Assembly (NCBI GenBank): GCA_035361075.1
Contig: DAOSBX010000032.1
Span: 9,281-37,625 of the forward strand
Length of the DNA stretch: 28,345 nucleotides
From: Candidatus Hydrogenedens sp.
Lineage (GTDB): Bacteria > Hydrogenedentota > Hydrogenedentia > Hydrogenedentales > Hydrogenedentaceae
Direction: 5' to 3'
Under the pieces are notes generated by a model. That model was given only the letters and a program-made list of their open reading frames with translations. It had not been told where the DNA came from and searched no databases. Of this stretch, positions 7,171 through 15,770 are shown in pieces (within the stretch, counting starts at the first letter, position 1; each line of letters begins with the position of its first letter). The translations under genes and the position numbers were made by a program.

Positions 7171-9729
7171 GTGCGTAATATTTTTAAGTTCAACGTTATT
7201 CCCAATCTTCCCGAACGACTTGGGAAGTTGTTAGAAATAGCCAATAACTTGTGGTGGTGTTGGAACCCAGAGGCGATAGATTTGTTTTTCCGTATGGATA
7301 GAGACCTTTGGGTAGAATGTGGTCAAAATCCACGATTACTTTTAGGGAAAATAAAGCAGAAGAAATTAGATGAACTGGCAAAGAATGATAGTTTTCTTAC
7401 ACACATGGACCGTGTGTATTCACGCCTTCAAGATTACATGAAAACAAATACCTATTTTGAGCGGAATCTCCATGCCCCCAAGGAAATGCGTATCCTTTAT
7501 ATGTCTGCTGAATTCGGTGTCCATGAAAGCATAAATATTTATTCAGGAGGCTTAGGTGTGCTTGCTGGAGACCATTTGAAGGCGGCAAGTGATTTAGGAT
7601 TACCGTTAGTTGGATTAGGGATGTTATATCGAGAGGGTTATTTTCGACAGTATTTAAATGCGGATGGCTGGCAACAGGAGTTATATCCACCGAACGATTT
7701 TTATAATATGCCTATCGGAAAAGTGATGAAAGAGGATGGAACACCATTAGTAATTCAGGTTGAATATCCAGGACGGATGGTTAATGCATATATTTGGAAA
7801 TGCCAAGTAGGCCGTGTCCCTCTCTATTTGTTGGATACTGACCATGAAGATAATTCCCCTGCAGATCGTTCTATAACAGGACAATTATATGGTGGCGATC
7901 GAGAAACACGTATTAAACAAGAAATAATGTTAGGAATGGGGGGGGTTATTGCAGCCCATACTCTGAAAATTCGCCCTACTATTTTTCATTTAAATGAGGG
8001 ACATGCAGCGTTTATGGTTTTACAACGGATTAAAGAACTTGTCTTAAATGAAGGGCTAACATTTAACCATGCAGTTGAAACTGTAAAGGCAGGGAGCTAT
8101 TTCACAACGCATACACCCGTCCCAGCTGGGAATGATATGTTCGACCCTGGATTGATAGAACGTTATTTTGGCAAGTATTGTCAGGATGTAGGAATTACAC
8201 TTCAGGATTTTCTTGCCTTAGGAAGACAAGACCCAAATGATATGCGAGAGCCCTTCTGTATGACCGTTTTGGCATTAAAATTATGTGCTGGTGCTAATGG
8301 GGTTAGCAAATTACATGGTGAAGTGTCTCGTGAAATGTGGTCACGAGTTTGGAAAGATTTACCCGTTCATGAAATTCCTATAAAATCAATAACAAACGGT
8401 GTTCATATCCGTTCATGGATTTCAAGGGACCTTGCAGACCTTTATGACCGTTATTTAGGGCCAGGATGGCTGAACAGTCCTGAAGACCATTCAATTTGGG
8501 ACCATGTTGATGAAATTCCGGATACGGAGTTGTGGCGTACCCATGAACGACGACGAGAACGTTTAGTGGACTTTGCTCGTCGTCGGTTAGTAAAACAACT
8601 CATTAACCGTGGGGTTCCACCCTCAGGAGTCCATGCGGCAAGCGAGTGCCTTGACCCTGAATGCCTTACTATCGGCTTTGCACGACGATTCGCCACATAT
8701 AAACGGGTAACATTGCTTTTCCGAGACCCTGCAAGATTAAAACGGATATTGTTAAATCCACAAATGCCCGTGCAATTAATTATAGCAGGGAAGGCACATC
8801 CACAAGATATTCAAGGGAAAGAACTTATTCGTCAGATAATCCATTTTGCTTTAGACCCAGACGTAAGAAATCATGTTGTGTTTTTAGAAGACTACGATAT
8901 TAATTTAGCACGATACATGGTTCAAGGTGTGGACTGCTGGCTAAATACACCACGTCGCCCAATGGAGGCAAGTGGAACCAGCGGTATGAAAGCAGCGGCT
9001 AACGGCGCACTTAACATAAGTATTCCTGATGGTTGGTGGTGTGAAGCAAAAGAGCTCGGACCCAACGGGTGGACCATTGGAAAAGGAGAGACATACGAGT
9101 CCACCGAGGAACAAGATAGCGTGGAAAGTTCGGCTCTTTATGAAATTCTGGAACAAGAAATTGTCCCTATGTTTTATAATCGTAGTTCTGACGATTTACC
9201 GAGGGAATGGATACGAAGAATGAAAATAGCAATAAAGACAATATGCCCTGTTTTCAATACATACCGAATGGTTCAGGAATATGCAGAGAAAGCTTATATA
9301 CCTCTATCAGTCCGACGGATTGCTTTTCGGAAAGATAATCGGAAAAGTGCTTATGAATTATCCGCATGGAAGCAAAAAATCCGTTCTGTTTGGAATAATG
9401 TCCGCTTTGTTCGTGTGGAATCAGAAACACATGGAGATGTCCCTGTCGGAACAGAAATACCAATTGAAGCTGATGTTTATCTTGATTCCCTTAATGAAAA
9501 AGATGTGATTGTGGAGGCGTATGTGGGACATTTGGGGATGAATGGCGATATACACGAAGGGCATGCTGTAAACATGGTTTTTGAGAAGAAGTTAGAAAAC
9601 AATGTTTATCGGTTCAAAGGGTTTATCCCCTGTCAAGAAACAGGTCTTGCTGGTTATTCAGTTCGTGTGTTCCCATATCATATTGATTTAGCAAATAAGT
9701 TCGAAGTAGGATTAATAACGTGGGCATAG
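7171..9729 (+). CDS. glgP: Alpha-glucan (glycogen) phosphorylase, DUF3417-containing type
   Basis: This cytoplasmic enzyme of 852 residues releases glucose-1-phosphate from glycogen or maltodextrin (GT35, TIGR02094 branch). The N-terminal part (about 10-115) is the DUF3417 domain, with NNLWWCWNPEA. YMSAEFGVHES and SGGLGVLAGDHLKAASDLG follow, then HLNEGHAAF and FTTHTPVPAGND. The pyridoxal-phosphate lysine is K607 in SGTSGMKA, and IPDGWW is also typical. Length and motifs are complete. The start is GTG 7171, supported by a GGAG at 7159-7162. It is divergent from the Tat isomerase-like gene and followed 42 bases later by pilT on the same strand, so the two may share a transcript. Confidence 0.93.
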   Translation: MRNIFKFNVIPNLPERLGKLLEIANNLWWCWNPEAIDLFFRMDRDLWVECGQNPRLLLGKIKQKKLDELAKNDSFLTHMDRVYSRLQDYMKTNTYFERNLHAPKEMRILYMSAEFGVHESINIYSGGLGVLAGDHLKAASDLGLPLVGLGMLYREGYFRQYLNADGWQQELYPPNDFYNMPIGKVMKEDGTPLVIQVEYPGRMVNAYIWKCQVGRVPLYLLDTDHEDNSPADRSITGQLYGGDRETRIKQEIMLGMGGVIAAHTLKIRPTIFHLNEGHAAFMVLQRIKELVLNEGLTFNHAVETVKAGSYFTTHTPVPAGNDMFDPGLIERYFGKYCQDVGITLQDFLALGRQDPNDMREPFCMTVLALKLCAGANGVSKLHGEVSREMWSRVWKDLPVHEIPIKSITNGVHIRSWISRDLADLYDRYLGPGWLNSPEDHSIWDHVDEIPDTELWRTHERRRERLVDFARRRLVKQLINRGVPPSGVHAASECLDPECLTIGFARRFATYKRVTLLFRDPARLKRILLNPQMPVQLIIAGKAHPQDIQGKELIRQIIHFALDPDVRNHVVFLEDYDINLARYMVQGVDCWLNTPRRPMEASGTSGMKAAANGALNISIPDGWWCEAKELGPNGWTIGKGETYESTEEQDSVESSALYEILEQEIVPMFYNRSSDDLPREWIRRMKIAIKTICPVFNTYRMVQEYAEKAYIPLSVRRIAFRKDNRKSAYELSAWKQKIRSVWNNVRFVRVESETHGDVPVGTEIPIEADVYLDSLNEKDVIVEAYVGHLGMNGDIHEGHAVNMVFEKKLENNVYRFKGFIPCQETGLAGYSVRVFPYHIDLANKFEVGLITWA

Positions 9730-9771
9730 TAATAGATAAAAACGCAACTAAAAACAAAAAGAGGTAATATT

Positions 9772-10857
9772 ATGAGATTAACATTTGGGATTCGAGAACT
9801 TTTAGAAAAAATGATAAAAGCAGGTGCCAGCGATTTACACATTGTTGTTGGCGTCCCTCCTGTAATTCGAATACATGGCAGATTGGAATATATGCCAGGC
9901 TATCCACGATTGACCCCAGATATGACACAGGAACTTATCTATTCTGTGATGAATGAAGAACAAATTGCAGAGTTCGAAAAGGAACGAGAATTAGATATGT
10001 CTTTCGGGGTTGAAAAGTTAAGTCGTTTCCGGTTAAATGTATATCGTGACCGTGGTTCTGTGGTCGCAGCATTGCGTGCTATTCCTTATGAAATAACAAG
10101 TTTTGAACAGTTAGGAATTCCAAGGGTCGTCGCCGATTTTGCATATCGCCCTTATGGTCTTGTTTTGGTATGTGGTCCAACAGGTAGTGGTAAATCAACA
10201 ACGTTAGCAGCACTTATTGATAAAATTAACACTGAACGAGATGTACATATTATCACTATCGAAGACCCCATTGAATATCTGCATTCACATCGGCGGTCAA
10301 TTATTAATCAGCGTGAGGTTAATGTAGACACAAAATCCTTTGCGAGTGCCCTGAAACGTGTATTACGACAGGACCCAGATGTGATTTTAATAGGTGAAAT
10401 GCGTGATACTGAGACTATTCAAGCAGCACTGACTGTGGCAGAAACAGGACACTTAACATTTGCAACATTACACACAAATGACGCTGTACAAACCATAAAC
10501 CGTATTGTCGACGTATTCCCCCAAGAGCAACAAGAGCAAGTACGAACACAGTTATCGTTTGTTCTTGAAGGGGTTGTTGTTCAGCAACTACTCCCTCGTG
10601 TAGATGGCCAGGGACGTGTACTTGCAACGGAAGTGATGGTGCCTAATCCTGCTATCCGCTCCCTTATTCGTGCACAGAAATTAGAGCAAATCCCTTCTAT
10701 GATAGAAATAGGTAAAGGAGAGGGGATGATGACCATGAACCAATCCTTATATCGTTTGTATCGGAGAGGGCTTATTACGAAAGACCTCGCATTTAAGCGA
10801 AGTCCCAATCCAGAAGGGTTATTAAATCTTATTGAACGAGGAGGTGCTACGGGGTGA
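9772..10857 (+). CDS. pilT: PilT-type twitching motility ATPase
   Basis: This 361-residue hexameric ATPase powers type IV pilus retraction at the inner membrane. Visible motifs are the N-terminal GASDLHI segment, the Walker A GPTGSGKST (135-143, K141), the Asp-box region TIEDPIEYLH, the Walker B-type DPDVILIGEMRD and the His box TGHLTFATLHTND. The length is normal for PilT, and the N-terminal domain is short, unlike PilB. AGAGG precedes the ATG by a few bases. The last four bases (GTGA) overlap the GTG start of the sensor kinase gene, which implies translational coupling. No other pilus assembly gene (pilB, pilC, pilM) is in the window. PilU is a possible alternative, but the PilT assignment is favoured. 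Confidence 0.92.
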   Translation: MRLTFGIRELLEKMIKAGASDLHIVVGVPPVIRIHGRLEYMPGYPRLTPDMTQELIYSVMNEEQIAEFEKERELDMSFGVEKLSRFRLNVYRDRGSVVAALRAIPYEITSFEQLGIPRVVADFAYRPYGLVLVCGPTGSGKSTTLAALIDKINTERDVHIITIEDPIEYLHSHRRSIINQREVNVDTKSFASALKRVLRQDPDVILIGEMRDTETIQAALTVAETGHLTFATLHTNDAVQTINRIVDVFPQEQQEQVRTQLSFVLEGVVVQQLLPRVDGQGRVLATEVMVPNPAIRSLIRAQKLEQIPSMIEIGKGEGMMTMNQSLYRLYRRGLITKDLAFKRSPNPEGLLNLIERGGATG

Positions 10858-12449
10858 AATCCCGTAAAGATATTCTACCTAAACGACAAGTATATGAAGG
10901 TCCTGTCCATTGGCTATGGATTGTTGGTATGGGCAGGATTTTTGTTTTATTTATTGTCACATCAGGATTTTATTTCTATTTAACAAAACCGCAAATTTAT
11001 TTTTTCCTTCCTATTTATATTGTCGCACTTATTCTAAGTGTATGGCACTTGTTTGAAATATACAAGGGCATTCGTCCATTAAGTTTCTTATTATGGGCAC
11101 AAATGTTTGTAGATTTTGGGGTTGTCTGTGCAACTATCGGTATTACACGAGGATGTAATAGTCCATTTACTTTCCTTCTCGTCATTGTGATTATGGAGGC
11201 GGGGTTTCTTCTCGGTATTTATCAGGGCTTTTTATTTGCCATTTTTTCCTTTTTGTTTATGGGGTTTCAGTTTGCCGTTGAAGGACCTTCAACTTTAGTA
11301 TCGATTGAGCATTGGTATCCATTTCTAATTCAGACAATAGCCTTCTTATTCACTGGATTTATAACGGGTTATTGGAACCAGCGGGTCTTGATTTTAAAAC
11401 AATTTCAACAAGATATTCTTGATAATATGAACAGTGGATTTTTAATAACAGATGCTAATGGTATTATACGCAGTATAAATAAAGGGGGGTGCAGTATCTT
11501 TGAGGTAGAAGAGAAGGATGTTATTGGAGCCCATGTGGAAGGGTTAATACGAACTGTTGAAGGATTTGAATGTCCTATTACGACTGCTCTCAAATCAAAT
11601 CGTGATTTTACAAGTTATGAGTTTTATATCTATACCCCTTCAGGAAATCAGAAATTGATAGGTCTGACAACTAACCGATTGTTTGACAAAAAAGGAAGGA
11701 TTGCTTCTCTGATTGCGTCATGTACAGATTTAAGCGAATTAGACCATATTCGGCAAGACTTGCGGAGGCATGACCGTCTTGCGGCAATTGGAGAACAATT
11801 ATCAAGTTTAGCCCATGAAATACGTAACCCGGTTGCCTCCATACGGAGTGCTGTGGCGGAAATGCAAAATAGCATAAATGAGCCAGAGGTATTAAACCGC
11901 TTGGTGAATATTGCTGTTCGGGAATGTGACCGATTAAATTATATTATTACCTCATTCCTCGATTTCGCTCGGGAACCAATACAAACTAAAAATGTAATAT
12001 CCTTACCAGAACTTCTGGAAGAATTTGTTGAGCAATTTAAACAAACTTTGCCTACAACACCAACTTACAATGTTGAACTTCGTACCATAATGAAAACCGA
12101 ACATTGCAAAGTTAAAGGAGATAAAGAACAATTACTACTGGTGTTCCGCAATTTAGCACAAAATGCTATTGATGCCATGAAAAATGGGGGAACTTTAACT
12201 ATTTTGCTAATGTCTCCGACAGAGAAAGGTCCTATTGAAATTCATTTCAAGGACGAAGGAGTAGGAATTCCACCAGACAAAATTACACGAATTTTCGAGC
12301 CGTTCTATACTGAGAAAAAACAAGGTGTTGGAATGGGACTCACAATTAGTCTCCGTATTATCTCTTCGCATGATGGAACTATTCGTGTCATCTCAAATCC
12401 GAAAAAAGGGACAACGATGATAATTCGTCTCCCACGCTATACTGAATAG
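10854..12449 (+). CDS. pilS: PilS-like membrane sensor histidine kinase with PAS domain
   Basis: This 531-residue protein has about six hydrophobic segments within residues 20-180, as in PilS, then a PAS domain (about 190-300, starting LDNMNSGFLITDANG). HisKA follows with the phospho-acceptor H321 in AHEIRNP. A complete HATPase domain has the N box NLAQNAIDAM, G1 DEGVGIP, F box FEPFYTEK and G2 GVGMGLTI. It starts with GTG 10854 inside the pilT stop region, a 4-base overlap. The NtrC-type regulator that follows is its obvious partner. In known systems PilS reads pilin abundance in the membrane and PilR drives pilin transcription. Whether this pair does so here is inferred from topology and the pilT neighbour, and the pilin promoter is not in the window. 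Confidence 0.83.
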   Translation: MKSRKDILPKRQVYEGPVHWLWIVGMGRIFVLFIVTSGFYFYLTKPQIYFFLPIYIVALILSVWHLFEIYKGIRPLSFLLWAQMFVDFGVVCATIGITRGCNSPFTFLLVIVIMEAGFLLGIYQGFLFAIFSFLFMGFQFAVEGPSTLVSIEHWYPFLIQTIAFLFTGFITGYWNQRVLILKQFQQDILDNMNSGFLITDANGIIRSINKGGCSIFEVEEKDVIGAHVEGLIRTVEGFECPITTALKSNRDFTSYEFYIYTPSGNQKLIGLTTNRLFDKKGRIASLIASCTDLSELDHIRQDLRRHDRLAAIGEQLSSLAHEIRNPVASIRSAVAEMQNSINEPEVLNRLVNIAVRECDRLNYIITSFLDFAREPIQTKNVISLPELLEEFVEQFKQTLPTTPTYNVELRTIMKTEHCKVKGDKEQLLLVFRNLAQNAIDAMKNGGTLTILLMSPTEKGPIEIHFKDEGVGIPPDKITRIFEPFYTEKKQGVGMGLTISLRIISSHDGTIRVISNPKKGTTMIIRLPRYTE

Positions 12450-12486
12450 AATAGGAACATATACAAAGACATGATATATTACATAT

Positions 12487-12491
12487 AAGGA
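12487..12491 (+). promoter_or_regulatory. Ribosome binding site that fixes the start of the PilR-like regulator
   Basis: AAGGA lies at 12487-12491. An ATG at 12492 directly abuts it and cannot use it, while the ATG at 12501 sits at the ideal spacing of 9 bases. The true start is therefore more likely 12501 (MGLTKKQ...) than 12492. Confidence 0.7.
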
Positions 12492-12500
12492 ATGACGATT

Positions 12501-13943
12501 ATGGGGCTTACTAAAAAACAAGTATTGGTAGTAGATGATGAAGAAAGTATGCGTGAGGTTATTTCTATTATTCTACAACGCGGAGGTTTTTATTGTGAAA
12601 CCGCTGAAAATGTTGAATCGGCTATCCATCTCTTAAAACAACGTTCATTTGATGCTGTCGTCACAGACTTGGTTATGGATAATGATCGAAAAGCAGGGAT
12701 GAAATTGCTGAAATGGATTAAAGAAAATACTCCCTCATTACCTACCTTAATGGTTACAGCCCATGGAAGCGTTGAAAATGCTATTGAAGCAATGCAATCA
12801 GGTGCGGCGGATTATATTCAAAAGCCATTCAAGAGTAATGAAGAAATTTGTCTACGGGTAAAGAAGGCAATTGAACAACAGGCTCTTATCCAGGAAAATG
12901 AAGGGTTAAAGAGAGAGCGATTTCTACTAAAGCCTTATGAAGAAATTGTGGGAAATAGCCCTGCCATTGAGCAAATAAAAAAAACGGTTTATCGAGTTGC
13001 ACAACTCCCGAGCACGGTTATTATCTATGGAGAAAGTGGAGTAGGCAAAGAGTTAATAGCCAGAGGAATACACAGATTAAGTCCACGTGCCGAGAAACCA
13101 TTTATTGCAATTAATTGTGCCTCTATCCCAGAGACATTATTAGAAAGTGAACTATTTGGGTATAAACGTGGAGCGTTCACAGTTGCAATAGAAGATAAGG
13201 AAGGATTATTAGCAGTGGCTAACGGTGGGACGGTATTTTTAGATGAAATTGGTGAAATGCCGTCAAATTTGCAAGCTCGATTATTGCGTGTTCTTGATAA
13301 TAATACGGTAATTCCTGTGGGAGGGACAAAAGAGATAAAGGTGGATATACGTATTATTTCTGCAACAAACAAAAATTTAGAGGAGATGGTTAAAAAAGGG
13401 TTATTCCGTGAAGACCTATTTTTCCGCTTAAATGTCGTTCCCATTACTGTTCCTCCGCTACGAGAACGAAGGGAAGATATTCCCCTTTTAATTCATCATT
13501 TTCTTAAACTTCATTCATCTCGTATGGGCTTACCAACTCCAAAAATTACAACTGAGGTAATAGAGGCGTTTACAGATTATTATTGGCCTGGCAATGTTCG
13601 AGAACTTTCTAATTTTATAGAGCGGATTATTGCATTGTACCATGAGTCTGATATTGATTTGTCACACGTCCCTGATTCAATAAAACAATCTCTTCTTAGC
13701 AATGTATCAGGGAACAAAGATAAAGATACCATTGACAAGATTAAACTACCCCCAGAAGGAATTGAACTGGAAAAATTTATAGAGAATGTAGAACAATCGT
13801 TGATTGAACAGGCGTTAGTCCGAGCTAAATATTCCCAGAAAAAAGCTGCAAAAATTCTTGGTTTAACACCACGCTCACTACGTTATCGCCTGCAAAAATA
13901 CGGATTAATTTCAGAGACACACGAAGACATTAACGAAGAATAA
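12501..13943 (+). CDS. pilR: PilR/NtrC-family sigma-54-dependent response regulator with GAFTVA loop
   Basis: This 480-residue regulator (483 if started at 12492) has a receiver domain (about 5-120) with the acidic pair in VVDDEES and phospho-acceptor D56 in VVTDLVMD. An AAA+ domain (about 140-380) has Walker A GESGVGKE, Walker B GGTVFLDEIGEMP, and arginine fingers in the LFREDLFFRLN region. A Fis-type helix-turn-helix closes it (KKAAKILGLTPRSLRYRLQKYGL). The sigma-54 contact loop, normally GAFTGA, reads GAFTVA here (V228, codon GTT at 13182-13184). The following DKEGLLAVANGG resembles PilR. The gene lies 51 bases after the kinase gene and is presumably phosphorylated by it. The altered loop raises doubt about normal sigma-54 activation; the rest of the ATPase looks intact. 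Confidence 0.88.
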   Translation: MGLTKKQVLVVDDEESMREVISIILQRGGFYCETAENVESAIHLLKQRSFDAVVTDLVMDNDRKAGMKLLKWIKENTPSLPTLMVTAHGSVENAIEAMQSGAADYIQKPFKSNEEICLRVKKAIEQQALIQENEGLKRERFLLKPYEEIVGNSPAIEQIKKTVYRVAQLPSTVIIYGESGVGKELIARGIHRLSPRAEKPFIAINCASIPETLLESELFGYKRGAFTVAIEDKEGLLAVANGGTVFLDEIGEMPSNLQARLLRVLDNNTVIPVGGTKEIKVDIRIISATNKNLEEMVKKGLFREDLFFRLNVVPITVPPLRERREDIPLLIHHFLKLHSSRMGLPTPKITTEVIEAFTDYYWPGNVRELSNFIERIIALYHESDIDLSHVPDSIKQSLLSNVSGNKDKDTIDKIKLPPEGIELEKFIENVEQSLIEQALVRAKYSQKKAAKILGLTPRSLRYRLQKYGLISETHEDINEE

Positions 13944-13965
13944 CAGCCTTACTAAAACCAAAACA

Positions 13966-14469
13966 ATGAATATAGAAACGAATAATGTTATGGAACTAAA
14001 ACCTCAAAAAGAATTGTCTGGAAATATCAATTTGTCCAAATTGCAATCATTAAAACATATTATGGACAGTAGACAATTTGAAGCATGGGAATATAAAACG
14101 ATGGAAGGGGTACATCGCAAACTCACTTTTGCACGTCAATCCTTGCTTGGTGAAATATCAAGATACAATTTGGAAGATTATATTATCTGGAAGTATGAGT
14201 ATCCGCAAGACCCTGAGTATATTTATAAAAAATGGAAAGGGAACTCAGATACATTTCTAAGTCGCTTTGTTTTCCTACATCCTGAAATCTCACATCGTTT
14301 TAAGCGAAAGGCAATCTATTTCGGTTTTCGTGGGTTTATTGATATCTTCGTTTATCCTGTAACGGCTCCTCCTGATAAACGTATTCATAAAGATATCCAC
14401 GACATTGAATCCCTTTTATGGGCAAATACAATAAATGGAAGGATTGACTTGGGTGAACCAAAAGCCTAA
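13966..14469 (+). CDS. Unrecognised small soluble protein downstream of pilR
   Basis: I do not recognise this 167-residue protein. It has no signal peptide or membrane segment. The first 25 residues look disordered. The remainder is rich in aromatic and charged residues (YIIWKYEYPQDPEYIYKKWK) and ends in a likely folded core with FRGFIDIFVYPV. No catalytic motif or cysteine pair is seen. It begins 22 bases after the regulator stop on the same strand, so it is probably cotranscribed with pilT-pilS-pilR. No good Shine-Dalgarno precedes ATG 13966, and in-frame ATGs at 13990 and 14062 are alternatives, so the start is uncertain. The long open frame in operon position argues that the gene is real. 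Confidence 0.65.
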   Translation: MNIETNNVMELKPQKELSGNINLSKLQSLKHIMDSRQFEAWEYKTMEGVHRKLTFARQSLLGEISRYNLEDYIIWKYEYPQDPEYIYKKWKGNSDTFLSRFVFLHPEISHRFKRKAIYFGFRGFIDIFVYPVTAPPDKRIHKDIHDIESLLWANTINGRIDLGEPKA

Positions 14470-14523
14470 CCTATTTAATTTTGAATTCCAGTGTAAAAAA
14501 TAATAATATAAAAGAAATAAATT

Positions 14524-14544
14524 TATACTATAAATTTTAGTATA
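14524..14544 (+). promoter_or_regulatory. Inverted repeat upstream of ald, possible operator or promoter element
   Basis: TATACTA at 14524-14530 and its exact complement TAGTATA at 14538-14544 flank 7 bases, about 31 bases before the ald start. The left arm contains a -10-like TATACT. It could be an operator overlapping the promoter, but all arms are A/T-rich in A/T-rich surroundings, so chance is a real possibility. Confidence 0.3.
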
Positions 14545-14575
14545 TAAAAATAAATGTTTATAAAGGAGTAACAAC

Positions 14576-15679
14576 ATGATAATAGGAATCCCAAAAGAAA
14601 TTAAACCGGGCGAAAAAAGAGTAGGTATTGTTCCATCTGGTGTTTCTGCTTTTGTAGCACATGGTCATAAGGTCCTTGTGGAGAAAGGAGCAGGTTTGGG
14701 TAGTGGGATTCCCGATGATAATTATCGTAAGGCTGGGGCAAAAATTATCTCGTCTGCGAAACAAATTTGGGAACAGGCAGACATGATAATTAAGGTAAAG
14801 GAACCCTTAGATAATGAAATAAAATTATGTCGACCAGGACAAATCTTATATACATATCTTCATTTAGCATCGAATGAAGTTCTAACCCGTGGTTTGTTAG
14901 AACAACAAATAGTCGGTGTGGCATATGAAACTATTCAATTAGATGACGGTTCCCTTCCTTTATTGACCCCAATGAGTGAGGTAGCAGGACGTCTATCTGT
15001 GCAAGTTGGGGCTCGTTGTTTAGAAGCCACTTACGGCGGTATGGGTGTATTATTAGGCGGTGTTTCTGGTGTAAAACCTGCAAAGGTTGTGATTTTAGGT
15101 GCTGGCGTTGCTGGATCCAATGCCTGCACTATTGCTGTGGGTATGGGTGCTCATGTCACTATTATTGATATTAATCCTGCACGACTACGGTATATTCAGG
15201 ACATTATGCAGGGAAGAGTTACAACATTGATGTCAAACCGTGCAAATATTGCAGAAGAAGTCTCACAGGCTGATTTGTTAATCGGCTCCGTATTAGTTCC
15301 TGGAGCCAAAGCACCGCGACTGGTCACAAAGGATATGATTAAAAACATGAAACCAAATTCTGCAATTGTTGATATAGCCATTGACCAAGGGGGCTGTATC
15401 GAAACGTCAAAACCCACAACGCATGATAACCCTACCTATCGTGTAAATGATGTAATACATTATTGTGTAACGAATATGCCCGGTGCTGTCCCTCGAACAT
15501 CAACTTATGCATTAACCAATGTTACATTAGGTTATGGTCTTATGATTGCCGATTTTGGCATTGACAAGGCAATTGCGAAGGATAAGGCACTCCGTAAAGG
15601 TATAAATTTATATAAGGGTAAAATTACATATAAGGCTGTGGCTGAAGCATTTAATATGGATTGGGAGGAAATAGGCTAA
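14576..15679 (+). CDS. ald: Alanine dehydrogenase
   Basis: This cytoplasmic enzyme reversibly converts L-alanine to pyruvate and ammonia with NAD. Its 367 residues are the normal length. The catalytic and binding residues are all present at standard numbering: R15 (GEKRVG), K75 (KVKEP), H96 (YLHLA) and D270 (AIDQGG). The Rossmann glycine motif is GAGVAGSNA, with VTIID closing it. The C-terminal part contains MPGAVPRTST, typical of the family. A strong GGAG precedes the ATG by about 7 bases. It stands alone between an unrecognised gene and a TIM-barrel gene, with its own AT-rich upstream region. It may help with nitrogen assimilation or redox balance in fermentation. Pyridine nucleotide transhydrogenase alpha is excluded by the exact Ald motifs and length. 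Confidence 0.95.
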   Translation: MIIGIPKEIKPGEKRVGIVPSGVSAFVAHGHKVLVEKGAGLGSGIPDDNYRKAGAKIISSAKQIWEQADMIIKVKEPLDNEIKLCRPGQILYTYLHLASNEVLTRGLLEQQIVGVAYETIQLDDGSLPLLTPMSEVAGRLSVQVGARCLEATYGGMGVLLGGVSGVKPAKVVILGAGVAGSNACTIAVGMGAHVTIIDINPARLRYIQDIMQGRVTTLMSNRANIAEEVSQADLLIGSVLVPGAKAPRLVTKDMIKNMKPNSAIVDIAIDQGGCIETSKPTTHDNPTYRVNDVIHYCVTNMPGAVPRTSTYALTNVTLGYGLMIADFGIDKAIAKDKALRKGINLYKGKITYKAVAEAFNMDWEEIG

Positions 15680-15710
15680 CAAATATATATAAAATACAAA
15701 CCAAAATGTG

Positions 15711-15716
15711 TATAAT
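15711..15716 (+). promoter_or_regulatory. Possible -10 box for the TIM-barrel gene
   Basis: A perfect TATAAT preceded by TGTG lies about 55 bases before the ATG at 15771, in the gap after ald. The -35 region has no clear TTGACA-like hexamer. It would give the sugar-isomerase-like gene its own promoter. Confidence 0.35.
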
Positions 15717-15770
15717 ACATCTAATGTTTTGAGTTTGACGACGATTAGACATAGGTAGGAGAATGAGGCT

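Noticed and set aside
13025..13444. Long antisense open frame (139 codons) opposite the PilR-like gene
   Set aside because: It lies wholly inside the AAA+ domain coding region, has no Shine-Dalgarno and a composition typical of a shadow frame.
10854..13943. NtrB/NtrC nitrogen regulators as the identity of the two-component pair
   Set aside because: The kinase has a multi-helix membrane domain as in PilS, NtrB is soluble, and the genes overlap or adjoin pilT.
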